DNA of 64,000 bases from Azolla caroliniana. Its lineage: Eukaryota > Polypodiophyta. A model generated the notes under the pieces. That model did no database searches. It was given only the letters and a program-made list of their open reading frames with translations, and was not told the origin of the DNA. The stretch covers positions 8,866,001 through 8,930,000 of the forward strand of contig JBHGNT010000008.1 of NCBI GenBank assembly GCA_043228905.1, read 5' to 3'. Below, piece after piece: positions 1-11,089 of the stretch. Positions within the stretch are counted from its first letter, which is position 1. Each line of letters opens with the position of its first letter. The translations under genes and the position numbers were made by a program.

Positions 1-1003
1 TGCCTCCTTTGTTCAGTCCGGTGTGGTTGACGTTGTGTGTCCATGCTGCGGACTGCGGGAGTGGCTCTGTTTAACATATTGTATTCGCATTGGTCGACTG
101 TGTGAGCCTTCGAGTGGCAGATTGGGCAGTGGATTCGCATATTGCAGTCCACTGCGGAATGCCCCGAGTTCAAGCAAATCGTGCACCAGATTTCTTGATG
201 AAACTAGCGTTCCTCATCCTGAGGTAATGCTTGTCGTAAGGAGGACATAGAAAACCTTTCCTCCTCGTCATCCAACTCGAGTTGTAACGCTCGTTCAATT
301 ACCATATCCGTCGTTTCCCCTTTCACGCTATTGTTGTTGAGCGTTGCCCGGATGGGCCGGCGTAAAGCTGCCAGATATGTTTCCCAAGCCTCGTCTTCCG
401 CAAGGCTCCGTTCCAGTTTCCGTCGTAAATTTTGGAAACGTAAGCTGAAGTCCGCTATCATCTCGGTCGGCAGTTGCTTAATCGTATAAAACTGTCCGAG
501 GATTTCGCGTTGTAGAACCCTCCGATGGAAGAATCGCAAGAAGGCGGACTGCAGCTGATCGAAGGTTGTTATTGCTGGTAAATCCATCTGTGAATGCCAA
601 AACGCCGCTCGCCCATCTAATTTTAACCCGAACTCCATCATTTCGATTGGTGTGCCACCGCCTCTGAAAGGCTCTACGCCATGTGGTTCGCATTCCAGAC
701 ATTCAGGAACATGCGAATATGCGTTGCGGCGTCGGTTTCGCCGTTAAAGCGAGGGTAGGCAAAGGCCATGGTGGGGGCTACGGCGGGTCGGGAAAGACCA
801 CCGGGTGGTTGTGGTGAGCGTAGTCCCTGCGTCTCGTTGAGGTGTTTGGAGAGCGAAGAATCACCTTTGTACTCACGGCAGGTAGTACTGAGGTTGCTGA
901 GGCGCGGCTTTTGCCGTGCGCGTTCTTCTGTCTGGCGTGTGACGGACCTTATGATTGGCCAGTCTTGTCGTGTTGGTTCTCTGGGGGGTCTGTGGCTAAA
1001 CAT
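1..1003 (-). pseudogene. Ty3/gypsy gag fragment (element D2), runs off the left edge
   Basis: The minus strand encodes a gag capsid region in two open pieces (1003-674 and 641-204). A cysteine-rich region follows at about 190-1 in a third frame. The capsid part has the typical FNGETDAATHIRMF and FFHRRV-like stretches. The Cys region reads CTICLNSGHSA then CPICHSKAHTVDQC, closely matching the equivalent Cys-His region of the complete gypsy D at 52083-49312, so this is a second copy of that family. The start at 1003 was chosen because its surroundings align with the D gag start at 52083. It lacks the long acidic, Pro-rich N-terminal part found in D. Frameshifts and a stop at 204 make it a pseudogene. 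Confidence 0.8.
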
Positions 1004-1057
1004 CCATTCGTCGTTGTTCGTCAATGAGAAGACACAGATCACCAAGCGTGCCAAAAG

Positions 1058-1496
1058 TGTTGCTGATTAGGAACACGGTCCTCGGTCAGTCCTTCGACCT
1101 AGACCTCCAAGTGGGTGTGGAACAACGAATAGGCGTCTAAGCGTAATGCGTAGGGGAATGTTCCCCGTAACCTATCAGCGTATAAGGGAGACGGCTACAA
1201 CTGAATCCTTTGCAAAGGTTACACTTACATTCTTACAAGCTTAGATCTTCAAGACACACACAGTGGATTAGCCGTAGCTATACACAGAGAATTAGAGAAG
1301 ATAGAATTCTACTATGAGACGTTTCTTACATTCCCAAAATTACACGCTCCCGCTATCAGAGGTTTTCTACCCTTTATATACGCAGGGTCTATTTGGTCGT
1401 TCACGCTTCCTGCGTGAACCATTACATGCGTTATGATCTTATATTATTTCTTATTCCTACGCTCTTGTCCGTCGGTTACTATTCCAGCGGACAACA
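1058..1496 (-). repeat. Candidate 5' LTR of gypsy D2
   Basis: This block lies directly upstream of the D2 gag on the minus strand, begins TGTT and ends ACAACA on the + strand, and is 439 bp long, close to the 435-bp LTRs of gypsy D. It contains a TTTATATA box near 1373. The partner LTR lies outside the window, so the outer boundary is inferred only from the TG...CA ends and the length. Confidence 0.5.
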
Positions 1497-1934
1497 ATTC
1501 TTGTGTGGCGGAAGAGATGTGTGTTATGTGTATGTGTGAGAGGAATTAGAGGAGAGAAGAGAGAACACAAGATAGATAAGTTAGAGAAATGAAATACTCA
1601 AGAAGAAGAAGATGTATATTCACAAGTAGTATAGCAAATACAAATTGTAGCATTACAAGGAGTCACAACCGACTTAATATGAAGTATGAGGAGGGTGCTT
1701 TATATAGAGCAAGGTTGTTAGGTACGTTAGGTATGGTACAGATACCATACGTATATAACGTATTAATACGCGTATAGTACCTTCCAATTTAAAAATACGT
1801 TAAATACGTTTTCTTAATATGTTAAATACTTATAAAATATGTATTTTACGTATTTTACGTATAGTACGTTAAATACTTCTAGAATTTGAAAATTATTTAC
1901 CTTTCTAAACAATATCTATATATTGTAAAAATCT
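1497..1934. other. Unclassified AT-rich spacer
   Basis: No coding region is recognisable. The right half is AT-rich with many copies of short words such as TACGTTAAATAC and TATTTTACGTA (about 1780-1880). A perfect hairpin with 8-bp arms, GTATGGTA and TACCATAC, lies at 1731-1750. A TTTATATAGAGC box near 1700 resembles an LTR promoter, so it may be a decayed LTR fragment. Copia relic C becomes unrecognisable at about 1935. Confidence 0.4.
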
Positions 1935-2061
1935 TGTCTTCCATGAAAAGTATGTCCCTACTCCAGATCACTTTCTTTTCGGCTAGGCTCCACAGCCGAT
2001 AGCTAAACGGATCATCATCGTACCCAATAAATATACATGGTTGAGTTTTCAAGTCTAGTTT
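1935..2061 (-). pseudogene. Copia C pol, integrase C-terminal piece (left part)
   Basis: The minus-strand translation contains KTQPCIFIGYDDD and ILFMEDK, the conserved C-terminal part of Ty1/copia integrase. The sentence continues exactly from the other side of copia B: the piece at 11612 onward ends AKDKRGKL and this one begins with the following residues. The two were one gene before B inserted (TSD AGTTT at 2057-2061 and 11612-11616). Homology stops after the MEDK motif, so the RT and RNase H half of C is missing. Confidence 0.8.
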
Positions 2062-2583
2062 TGTTAGGAAACAAGTCCCTCCGGATGGGAAGGGAGAAGA
2101 ACCGTGTTGATGAGCAACTCGGCCTAGGCCGAAACTGGAAATCGTGGAGATAGCCAACACGGAAGGCTAAGTTTGTAAATAGTCTGAATATGCCCTCGTG
2201 GGCTAAACTTGTAAATAGTCGAAAGGTTACTTAGGGCAATCATGTTAGATAAGTGCGTTATTGTAAAGTTACAGTTGACGTTGTTGTTGCCTCTGTAACT
2301 GTGAGAGTGAACAAGTGTGAGTGGAAGCGTGTGAGCTCCATAGCCGCCTGTTGGCGAAGCAGGATCTCGAGGTCATTGCCTCTGAGATCTCTGATTGTAT
2401 TCCTTTCTCTCATAGTGTTCTTTTTCGGAGTTTGTGGACTCCATGTGGTTTTTTCCCAGTTCGGGTTTCCACATTAAAATCTGTGTCATTCTCAGGTCCT
2501 ATATTCTGTTTTTCCTTTCCATTAGATTGACTATTATTCTGCACACGTACAACCGGTAGTGGTTGGCAACGATTTTAACTTCA
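2062..2583 (+). repeat. 5' LTR of copia B
   Basis: Starts TGTTAGGAAAC and ends AACTTCA, is 522 bp, and pairs with 11090-11611. It contains the ACTTAGGGCAA motif seen downstream of the TATA box in related LTRs, but no clear TATAAATA box of its own. Confidence 0.9.
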
Positions 2584-2586
2584 AAC

Positions 2587-2598
2587 TGTTATCAGAGC
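2587..2598 (+). promoter_or_regulatory. Primer binding site of copia B
   Basis: TGTTATCAGAGC lies 3 bp after the LTR end and differs by one base from TGGTATCAGAGC, the common plant copia site complementary to initiator tRNA-Met. Confidence 0.75.
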
Positions 2599-2612
2599 GA
2601 GCAACACAGAAA

Positions 2613-3479
2613 ATGGAAGGAGGCAGGAACAGCTTCCCAGGTATGATGGTTCTAAATTCACAGAACTATGCAGACTGGAAGATTAAGATGGAAGACCTTC
2701 TCATTGTAAAAGACCTATACGAGCCAATCGACAGATCGGAAATACCAAAGGGGGTATTGGAGTCGGATTGGAAGCTTCTGAATAGGAAAGCCGTGGCCAC
2801 TATCCGAAAGTGTGTCGACATAAGTGTCCTTCAGCACGTGGCGAACGACACGAATGCCCATGAGATGTGGCAGAAGCTGTCAGGTCTTTATGAGAGGAAG
2901 AATGCGCTCAACAGAACCTCATTGATGAGGAAAATAGTAAACCTAAAATATAGAGACGGCGAGAGCATGGTTGAACACATAAGCACATTCATGGGGTATG
3001 TAAATCAACTTGCAGCGATCAAGTTCCCCTTGGATGGTGCAATGCAGGCAATCATGTTGATGTGTACGTTGCCGGAAAGCTAGGAGAACTAGGTGGTTAC
3101 TCTCAACACCTCCTACCAAGAAGAGAACTTGTCTTTGCAGACAGTGAAGACAAGCATCCTGAACGAGGAGGCGCGTCGGAAGGACAAGGAACAGATCCCC
3201 GACTAAAAAGCGCTCCTTTCCGAATCGGAACGTGGAAGACAAAGGAACCAGAGTCCCCAGAACCGGGAAAAATCGGGGACACGGTCAAAGTCAAGAGGGA
3301 GGCCTACTTGCTTCTACTACGGGAAGCTGGGGCACTTCCAGAAGAACTGTCGGCATTTCCGGAAAGACAAGGAAATCGACAATACCGATTCGAAGAAGTC
3401 ATCGGACCGAAACGGTTCGGATCGGCAAGGGCAGGCCCAGAAAGGAATAACGGCAATCGCAGCAAACAATAAGGAGCTA
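2613..3479 (+). pseudogene. Copia B-type gag with nucleocapsid knuckle, broken
   Basis: The reading starts at ATG 2613 (MEGGRNSFPGMM) and encodes a copia gag with the NYADWKIKMEDLL capsid motif. One frame runs from here through the protease ORF at 3480 but is interrupted by TAG at 3081, TAG at 3090 and TAA at 3204. The first replaces the Trp of the conserved SWENLV motif. The zinc knuckle near 3310-3355 reads CFYYGKLGHFQKNC, so its second Cys has become Tyr. This gag type matches E1 and E2 and differs from the A-type gag (MDES) at 9726. That difference is the main evidence that the gag and the downstream pol come from different parent elements. Confidence 0.85.
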
Positions 3480-5087
3480 ATGCTTATCACCAAGGAGAGT
3501 GAGCTGAACCTTGCCGGCGACGAGATGACCTGGGTGGTCGATTCCGGAGCGTCGTTCCACCTGACCCCGGATAGAAAATGCTTCTCATCCTACTCAGTTG
3601 GTGACCACGGCCGTGTTCGGATGGGGAATGATGGTACATGCCGAATTGTCAGCATAGGAGATGTGTGGTTGACGACATCAACTAGATGGAAGATGCTGTT
3701 GAAGGATGTTCGACATGTTCCGGACGTTCGATTGAACCTAATATCAGTCGGTCGGCTAGATGATGAAGGCTACACGGGTAACATCCGGAACAATGTTATG
3801 AAGTTCAGCAAAGGGAGCCTGATTGTGGCTCGGGCCCGAAAGGTAAACACGTTGTACCTGATGAATGCCCGGTTATGTCCGGAGGAAGTGAACGTGGCAT
3901 CCGACACTGCCGGTGAGCTGTGGCACAAGAGGCTGTGCCACATGAGCGAGAAGGGGATGAAGAGGCTTACAGAAGACAACCTCATTCCAGTGAAGAACGT
4001 GCACTTGGAGAAGTGCACTGATTGTCTAGCCGGTAAACAAAACCAGACCTCCTTCCGATCGAGGCCACCGATGAGACGTAATGCACCACTGGAGTTGGTG
4101 CATACTGATGTGTGTCAAGTGGACACGAAGTCACATGCCAGATTGCAGTACTTCGTGACGTTCATAGATGACCACAGTCGGAAGCTGTGGGCCACACCGT
4201 TGAAGACGAAGGATCAGGTGCTATCCATCTTCAAAGAGCTCCACGCGAGAGTGGAAAGAGAAACCGGCCGGAAGCTGAAGGCGGTTCCAGCATATAACGG
4301 AGGTGAATACCGTGGGCAGTTCGAGGAGTACTGTCGCTCGAAGGGAATCCGGCTCGAATTTACCGTGCCGAAGACGCCGGAACTAAACAGGTTGGCCGAG
4401 AGGATGAACCGGACCATAATGGAGAGGGTCCGGAGTATGTTGGCGCATGCAAAACTACCCAACAAGTTTTGGGCTGAGGCACTGTCGACGGCGACATATG
4501 TGATAAACAGATCACCCTCAGTACCCTTGGACAGAGACACGCCACAGAGAGTCTGGACCAGTAAGGAAGTGTCCTACCGGCATCTGAAGGTATTCCGGTG
4601 TCTTGCGTATGTGCATGTACTTAAGGACCGGAGAAGAAAACTAGATCCGAAGACCCAACCATGCATATTCCTCAGTTACGGCGACGATGAGTTTGGCTAC
4701 GGAGTGTGGGACCTAGTCGACAAGAAGGTATTCCGAAGTCGAGATATTATCTTCATGGAGGACAAGACGCTCGCCGACTGGGAGTCGGAGAAGAAGATAA
4801 TGAACTCCGAGTCGACCGGTAAGGATCGACTCTACGATGAGCAGACCCAACTGGCAAGAGACCGGTTAGCACTCGAGGAACCAGCCGGTTACGGTGAGGA
4901 TACCGAACCGGCAGAAGAAGAAGTAGAGGAAGCTGAAACCGGAACCAGCCAAGACCCCGAATCGGATTCGGATGAAGAGCAAATGGAGGAGCCGGTTACC
5001 GAAGCCCAGAGACGGAGATATCCTCTCCAAAGAGAGAAGGCCCCCCCGAAGATTTCCGGATGCATAGCATGTGCTGTTAACCGATGA
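3480..5087 (+). pseudogene. Copia protease and integrase ORF
   Basis: A 535-residue open frame. The aspartic protease active site WVVDSGASFHLTP is near residue 20. The integrase HHCC zinc region (HKRLCHMSEKGM, then CTDCLAGKQ) and catalytic core follow. The second catalytic Asp of the DDE triad is lost: the usual RADNGGEY reads PAYNGGEY (codon TAT at 4293-4295). The C-terminal KPCIFLGY-type motif reads TQPCIFLSYGDDE. After the acidic spacer a frameshift in a C-run near 5045 gives a false C-terminus at 5087. The frame is shared with the upstream gag. It could yield protease but not active integrase. Confidence 0.85.
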
Positions 5088-5091
5088 GGGG

Positions 5092-6626
5092 GAGCCAAAA
5101 AGCTTCGAAGAAGCGAAGGATGACACCCACAACCGCAAATGGTTAAGTGCCATGTAGGATGAGATGGATTCCCTGCATGAGAACCATACGTACGAATTGG
5201 TGGAGTTGCCGAAAGGAAAGCGGGCACTCCGAAATAAGTGGGTGTACAAGTTGAAACCGGGAGATGTCGGCAACCCCCCGAGATACAAAGCCAGGATCGT
5301 GGTGAAGGGGTTCCAACAGAAGAAGGGCGTGGACTTCGACGAGATATTTGCCCCGGTAGTAAAAATGACCTCCATCCGGACGGTGCTGAGTATAGCGGCA
5401 AGCATGGACCTCGCGGTAGAGCATCTAGACGTGAAGACAATCTACATGCAGCGACCGGAAGGATTCGTGGAGAAAGGGAAGGAGCACCTAGTTTGTCGGT
5501 TGAAGAAGAGCCTCTACGGGTTGAAGCAGGCCCCTCGACAATGGTACCGGAAGTTCGACTCCTTCATGACCGATCAAGGGTACCACAAGACGTAGGCCGA
5601 TCACTCCGTGTTTGTGAAGAAGTTCGAAGGAGGCGACTTCCTGATACTCCTTCTGTACGTGGACGACATGTTGATCGTCGGACGGGACCAAGCCAAAATA
5701 CGGATGCTGAAGAAGGCTCTCAACCGGACCTTCTCAATCAAAGACTTGGGTCCGGCAAGACAGATGCTCGGGATGGATATCATCCAGAACCGGCCAACGA
5801 AGCAATTGTGGTTGTCACAGGAGAAGTACGTGACAAAGGCGCTTTAGCGGTTCAACATGTTAGGAGCGAAACCGGTCGGATCGACACTCCCGGCAAACTG
5901 CAGATTGTCCGGTAAGCAAAGCCCGAAGACGAAAGCAAAGAAGGATGATATGATGAAGGTTCCATATACCTCTGCCGTCGGGAGCTTAATGTACGCAATG
6001 GTGTGTACCCGACCGGATATAGGATACGCAGTCGGAGTGGTGAGCCGGTTTATGAGCAATCCCGGCAAGGAGAACTGGAACGCGGTCAAATGGATACTCC
6101 GGTACTTGAAGGGCACTTCAAATATGTGTCTCCGATTCGGCTCCGATAAACCTCAACTTGACAGTTTTACCGATTCGGACATGTCGGCTGATGTGGATAC
6201 CAGCCGGTCTACATCCGGGTATGTAATGACATATGCAGGCAGAGCTGTTTCATGGCAGTCAAGACGGTTGCGTTGTCAACCACAGAGGCGGCGGAGTACA
6301 TGGCGGATGTGGAAGCCGGCAAGGAAATATTATGGATGAAGAACTTCATCGGAGAGCTCGGTATCCAGCAAGATGAATACCAGCTCTATTGCGACAATCA
6401 AAGTGCCATCCACCTTGCTAAGAATGCGGCCTACCATTCCCGGACGAAGCATATCCAGCGTAGGTATCACTGGATCCGGGAAAGAGTAGATGACCAGGAG
6501 TTCGCGCTGACGAAGATCCACACGGCCGAGAACGGGTCAGATATGCTGACCAAAGTACTGACACCTGACAAGCTGGATGCATGTCGGGAGCAGGTCGGAC
6601 TAGTAAGACACCCCATGCCGGAGTGA
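5092..6626 (+). pseudogene. Copia reverse transcriptase and RNase H, broken
   Basis: The region encodes RT from KWLSAM, through NKWVYKLK, the KQAPRQWY region and the catalytic LLYVDDMLIV, followed by RNase H (STSGYVMTYAG; STTEAEY-like; AIHLAKNAAYHSRTKHI). It is cut by TAG at 5155-5157, TAG at 5593, TAG at 5846 and a frameshift near 6270. A short deletion near 5432 removes the TFLHGDLEEE segment present in the copy at 45519. The TAG at 5155 is shared with two other pol copies in the window. The frame ends at TGA 6624, just before a polypurine tract. Confidence 0.85.
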
Positions 6627-6636
6627 AGGGGGAGTT
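6626..6636 (+). promoter_or_regulatory. Polypurine tract
   Basis: AAGGGGGAGTT immediately precedes the TGTT of the LTR. The same tract precedes the LTRs at 11090 and 47005. It would prime plus-strand DNA synthesis. Confidence 0.75.
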
Positions 6637-6913
6637 TGTTAGGAAACAGGTCCCTCCGGATGAGGAGTACCCGGAAACAAAAGACCCGGTGCGAACCGGA
6701 TGATGAGTGCCCGGCAAGCGCCGAATGATGCAGGCCCGATGAGGACTGCTCACCGGATGAAGGGACATATTGGTAAATATGTTTCTGAGAGTCCATTGGG
6801 GCTATATTTGTAAATAGCCAAAAAGTCATTTTAGTATAAATATGACTTAGGGAAAATTGAGAATAAGGTTGTTGTTGTCATTCTTGTTGGCGCAAGATTA
6901 GAGCGTAACAGTG

Positions 6914-6953
<40 letters not shown>

Positions 6954-7240
6954 AACGAAGAGTTCGTATCTCTGTTGTAACCGCCGCTTGTGGCGAAGAT
7001 CGTGAGCACGAGGTCGTTGCCTCCATGAGCTCACTATTGTAATTATTGTTACATAGTGATAGTTTGGAGTCTGTGGGTTGTTGTGGTTTTCTTTTCCCTA
7101 GTTTGGGTTTTTCCACGTTAACATCTTGTGTACTCTTCTCTCCATTGTGTCGTGCATTCATTCCTGTTTTTTTTTCTGTGTTTGATTCTAAGCTTGGTTG
7201 TGGCCGAGCGTTGTTCATCGGGAGTGCGTAGTTCCTGACA
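6637..7240 (+). repeat. LTR of copia A (original 3' LTR, now inverted)
   Basis: 604 bp, starts TGTTAGGAAACAGG and ends GTTCCTGACA. It pairs with the opposite-orientation LTR at 9757-10388. It carries a TATAAAT box at 6835-6841 flanked by AGTCAT and ATGACT, then ACTTAGGG, and an (AG)n run at about 6918-6949. TCTGG at 7241-7245 is the reverse complement of CCAGA beside the partner LTR, as expected if this LTR was flipped after insertion. Confidence 0.85.
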
Positions 7241-9726
7241 TCTGGCTCCTCCTCATCGGTTAGCAACACGTGCTCTGGATCCGGAAATCTCCAGGGGGCC
7301 CTTCTCTCTCTGAGAGGATATCTGCGTCCTTGGGCTTTGGTAACCAGCTCCTCCATTTGCTCTTCATTCGAATCCGATTCAGGGTTTTGTCCGGTTTTGG
7401 TTTCACCTATTTCTTCTTCTTCGGCCGGTTTTGTCTCCTCACCGTCACCGGTCGGTTCATTGAGTGCTAACTGGCTTCTTGCCAGTTGGAACTGCATTTC
7501 ATTAAATCGAAATTTTTCCTTACCGGTCAACTCAAAGTTCATTATCTTCTTCTCCGACTCCCAGTCGGTGAGCGTCTTGTCCTCCATGAAGATAATATCT
7601 TGACTCCGGAATACTTTCTGGTCGACCCTCCCACACCTGGTAGCCGAACTCATCGTCGCCGTAACCGAGGAATATGCATGGCCGGGTCTTCGGATCTAAC
7701 TTTCTTCTCCGGTCCTTAGCTACATGCACGTACGCAAGACACCGGAATACCTTCAGATGCTGGTAGGACACTTCCTTACCGGTCCAGACTCTCAGCGGCG
7801 TGTCTCCGTCCAAGGGTACTTAGGATGATCTATTTATCACATATGTCGCCGTCGACAATGCCTCAACCCAAAACATCTTGGGTAGTTTGCATGCGCCAGC
7901 TTACTCCGGACCCTCTCCATTATGGTCCAGTTCATCCTCTCGGTTTGCCTGTTTAGTTCCGGTGTCTTCGGCACCGTAAATTCGAGCCGGATTCCATTTG
8001 AGCGGCAGTACTCCTCGAACTGCCCCCGGTATTCTCCTCCGTTAAATGCTCGAACCGCCTTCAACTTCCGGCCGGTTTCTCTTTCCACTCTCACGTGGAG
8101 CTCTTTGAAGATGGATAGCACCTGATCCTTCGTCTTCAACGGTGTGGCCCACAGCTTCCGACTGTGGTCATCTATGAACGTCACGAAGTACTGCGATCTG
8201 GCATGTGACTTCGTGTCCACTTGACACACATCAGTATGCACCAACTCCAGTGGTGCATTACGTCTCATCGGTGGCCTCGATCGGAAGGAGGTCTGGTTTT
8301 GTTTACCGGCCAGACAATCAATGCACTTCTCCAAGTGCACGTTCTTCACTGGAATGAGGTTGTCTTCTGCAAGCCTCTTCATCCCCTTCTCGCTCATGTG
8401 ACACAGCCTCTTGTGCCACAGCTCACCGGCAGTGTCGGATGCCACGTTCACTTCCTCCGGACATAACCGGGCATTCATCATGTATAGCGTCGTGTTTACC
8501 TTTCGGGCCCGAGCCACAATCAGGCTCCCTTTGCTGAACTTCATAACACCGTTCCGGATGCTACCCGTGTAGCCTTCATCATCTAGCCGACCGGCTGATA
8601 TCAGGTTCAGACGAACCTCTGGAACGTGTCGGACATGCTTCAGCAGCAGCTTGCATCCGGTTGGCGTTGTCAACCACATGTCTCCTATGCCGACTATTCG
8701 GCATGTACCTTCATTCCCCATCCGGACACAACCGTGATCACTGGCTGAGTAGGATAAGAAGCATTTCCAGTCCAGGGAAAGGTGGAACGACGCTCCGGAG
8801 TCGACAACCCAGGTCATCTCATCGCCAGGAAGGTTTAGCTCACTCTCCTCGGTGATGAGCATCAACTCTTCTTCACTTGCCGCGATTGTCGTCATTCCCT
8901 TCGAGTCCGGCCCCCTTCGGTCTTTACCGTTCCGGTCCGGTGTCCACTTCGAATCGGTACCGTCGGTTTCCTTGTCTTTTCGGAAATGCCGACAGTTCTT
9001 CTGGAAGTGTCCCGGCTTTCTACAATAGAAGCAAGTAGGCCTCCCCCTTGACTTTGACCGTGTCCCCGACTTCTCCCGGTTCTGGGGACTACGGTTCCTT
9101 TGTCTTCTGCGATCCGATTCAGTAAGGAGCGCTTTGGTGTCGGAGCTCGTATCCTTATCTTTCCGACACGCCTCCTCATCTAGCAAGCTCGACTTCACTC
9201 TTGCCAGGGATAACCGTTTCCCTTCCGGCCTGGCGTTGCCCAAAGTGACAACCAACGTCTCCCAGCTATCCGGGAGGGAACCGAGAAGGAGTAGCGCTAG
9301 TACCTCATCGGCGAGAGGTACTTCCAATGATGTTGCATGGTGTATCAGCCCCTGGAAGGCATTCATGTGCTCCTCCATGCTAGAGCCATCTTAGTACCGG
9401 AGTCTTACTAGCTTCCGAAATACCGAAACCTGGTTAATAACATTTTTGTTCTGAAACATAATGTTGATCTTCTCCCAGAGCTCATGAGCCTTGCTCTCTT
9501 CATTGAAGTTGTTGTATAGGCTCATGTCGATGAAGCACCGTATGTACGCCATTGTCTTCATGTGCATCACCTCCCATATCGTGGCGTCGATTTTGTCCGG
9601 TCTCTTGTCCCCGAACTGAACCGGCAACCAAAGATCTTTAACCACGAGCATGTCCCTCATCTTCGACTTCCACACAGAATAATTGGAGCCGGTGAGCTTG
9701 AACATGCCTCCCAACGATTCGTCCAT
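7241..9726 (-). pseudogene. Copia gag-protease-integrase, minus strand, chimeric A/B
   Basis: Reading leftward: A-type gag from ATG 9726 (MDESLGGMFKLTG), a TAA at 9391-9393, zinc knuckle CFYCRKPGHFQKNC, protease WVVDSGASFHLSLD, integrase zinc region and core to about 7880, frameshifts near 7880 and 7625, then the acidic spacer ending TDEEEP at 7241. The second catalytic Asp is lost (RAFNGGEY). The reading continues in frame at 10389 on the other strand (PESFEE), so the 3' part of this segment is B pol and its gag is A, opposite to the + copy. Confidence 0.85.
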
Positions 9727-9741
9727 TTTCTGTGTCGTTTT

Positions 9742-9753
9742 GCTCTAATACCA
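9742..9753 (-). promoter_or_regulatory. Primer binding site of copia A
   Basis: On the minus strand TGGTATTAGAGC, one mismatch from the initiator tRNA-Met-type site, lies 3 bp after the LTR end and upstream of the gag ATG at 9726. Confidence 0.75.
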
Positions 9754-9756
9754 CTT

Positions 9757-10043
9757 TGTCAGGAACTACGCGCTCCCGATGAACAACACTTGGCCACAAC
9801 CAAGCTTAGAATCAAACACAGAAAAAAAAACGGGAATGAATGCACGACACAATGGAGAGAAGAGTACACAAGATGTTAACGTGGAAAAACCCAAACTAGG
9901 GAAAAAAAAACCATGGCAGCCCACAGACTCCAAACTATCACTATGTAACAATAATTACAATAGTGAGCTCATGGAGGCAACGACCTCGTGCTCACGATCT
10001 TCGCCACAGGCGGCGGTTACAACAGAGATACGAACTCTTCGTT

Positions 10044-10081
<38 letters not shown>

Positions 10082-10388
10082 CACTGTTGCGCTCTAATCT
10101 TGCGCCAACAAGAATGACAACAACAACCTTATTCTCAGTTTGCCCTAAGTCATATTTATACTAAAATGACTTTTCGGCTATTTACAAATATAGCCCCGAT
10201 GGACTCTCAGAAACATATTTACAAATATGTCCCTTCATTCGGTGAGCACTCCTCACCGAGCCTGCATCATCTAGCGCTTGCCGGGCACTCATCATCCGGG
10301 TCTTCCGTTTCCGGGTACTCCTCATCTGGTTCTCACCGGGTCTTCCGTTTCCGGGTACTCCTCATCCGAAGGGACCTGTTTCCTAACA
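9757..10388 (-). repeat. 5' LTR of copia A
   Basis: 632 bp. On the minus strand it starts TGTTAGGAAACAGG and ends CCTGACA. It is followed on the + strand by CCAGA (10389-10393), one half of the target duplication whose flipped partner TCTGG is at 7241. It contains a (TC)n tract at about 10047-10078 and the TATA dyad region near 10148-10171. Duplicated CCGGGTCTTCCGTTTCCGGG units lie near 10295-10365. Confidence 0.85.
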
Positions 10389-11078
10389 CCAGAAAGCTTC
10401 GAGGAAGCTAAAAGTGACGCCCATAGCCGCAAATGGTTAAGTGCCATGTAGGATGAGATGGATTCCCTGCATGAGAACCATACGTACGAATTGGTGGAGT
10501 TGCCGAAAGGAAAGCGGGCACTCCGAAACAAGTGGGTGTACAAGTTGAAACCGGGAGATGCCGGCAACCCCCCGAGATACAAAGCCAGGATCGTGGTGAA
10601 GGGGTTCCAGTAGAAGAAGGGTGTGGCCTTCCACGAGATATTTGCCCCAGTAGTAAAGATGACTTCCATCCGAACGGTGCTGAGTATAGCGGCAAGCATG
10701 GACCTCGAGGTAGAGCAGCTGAACGTGAAGGACCTCATCGGAGGCGGAGTACATGGCGGCTGTTGAAGCCAGCAGGGAAATATTATGGATGAAGGACCTC
10801 ATCGGAGAGCTCGGTATCCAGCAAGATGAATATCGGCTCTATTGCGACAGTCAAAGTGCCATCCACCTTGCTAAGAACGCAGCATACCATTCCAGGACGA
10901 AGCACATCCAGCGTAGGTATCACTGGATCCGGGAGTGAGTAGAAGATCAAGAGTTCGCGCTGACGAAGATCCACACGGCCGAGAACGGGTCAGATATGCT
11001 GACCAAAGTACTGATACCCAACAAGTTGGATGCATGTCGGAAGCAGGTTGGACTAGTAAGACATCTCATGCCGGAGTG
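10389..11078 (+). pseudogene. Copia B RT-RNase H remnant with internal deletion
   Basis: The + frame continues B pol from PESFEE through the KWLSAM TAG (10449-10451), NKWVYKLKPGD and VVKGFQ (then TAG) to LEVEQLNVK. It then jumps to RNase H (EYMAAVEAS... SAIHLAKNAAYHSRTKHI) and ends MPE TGA. The catalytic YVDD region and most of RNase H are deleted, about 0.95 kb relative to the copy at 45519-46994. At the junction a 16-bp word copied from 10791-10806 also occurs at 10727-10742. The GAAGGGGGAGTT tract and the 3' LTR follow. Confidence 0.85.
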
Positions 11079-11089
11079 AAGGGGGAGTT

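Noticed and set aside
6898-7034. Ser-Leu repeat ORFs at several places (also about 10050 and 47400)
   Set aside because: They are translations of (AG)n or (TC)n tracts in copia LTRs.
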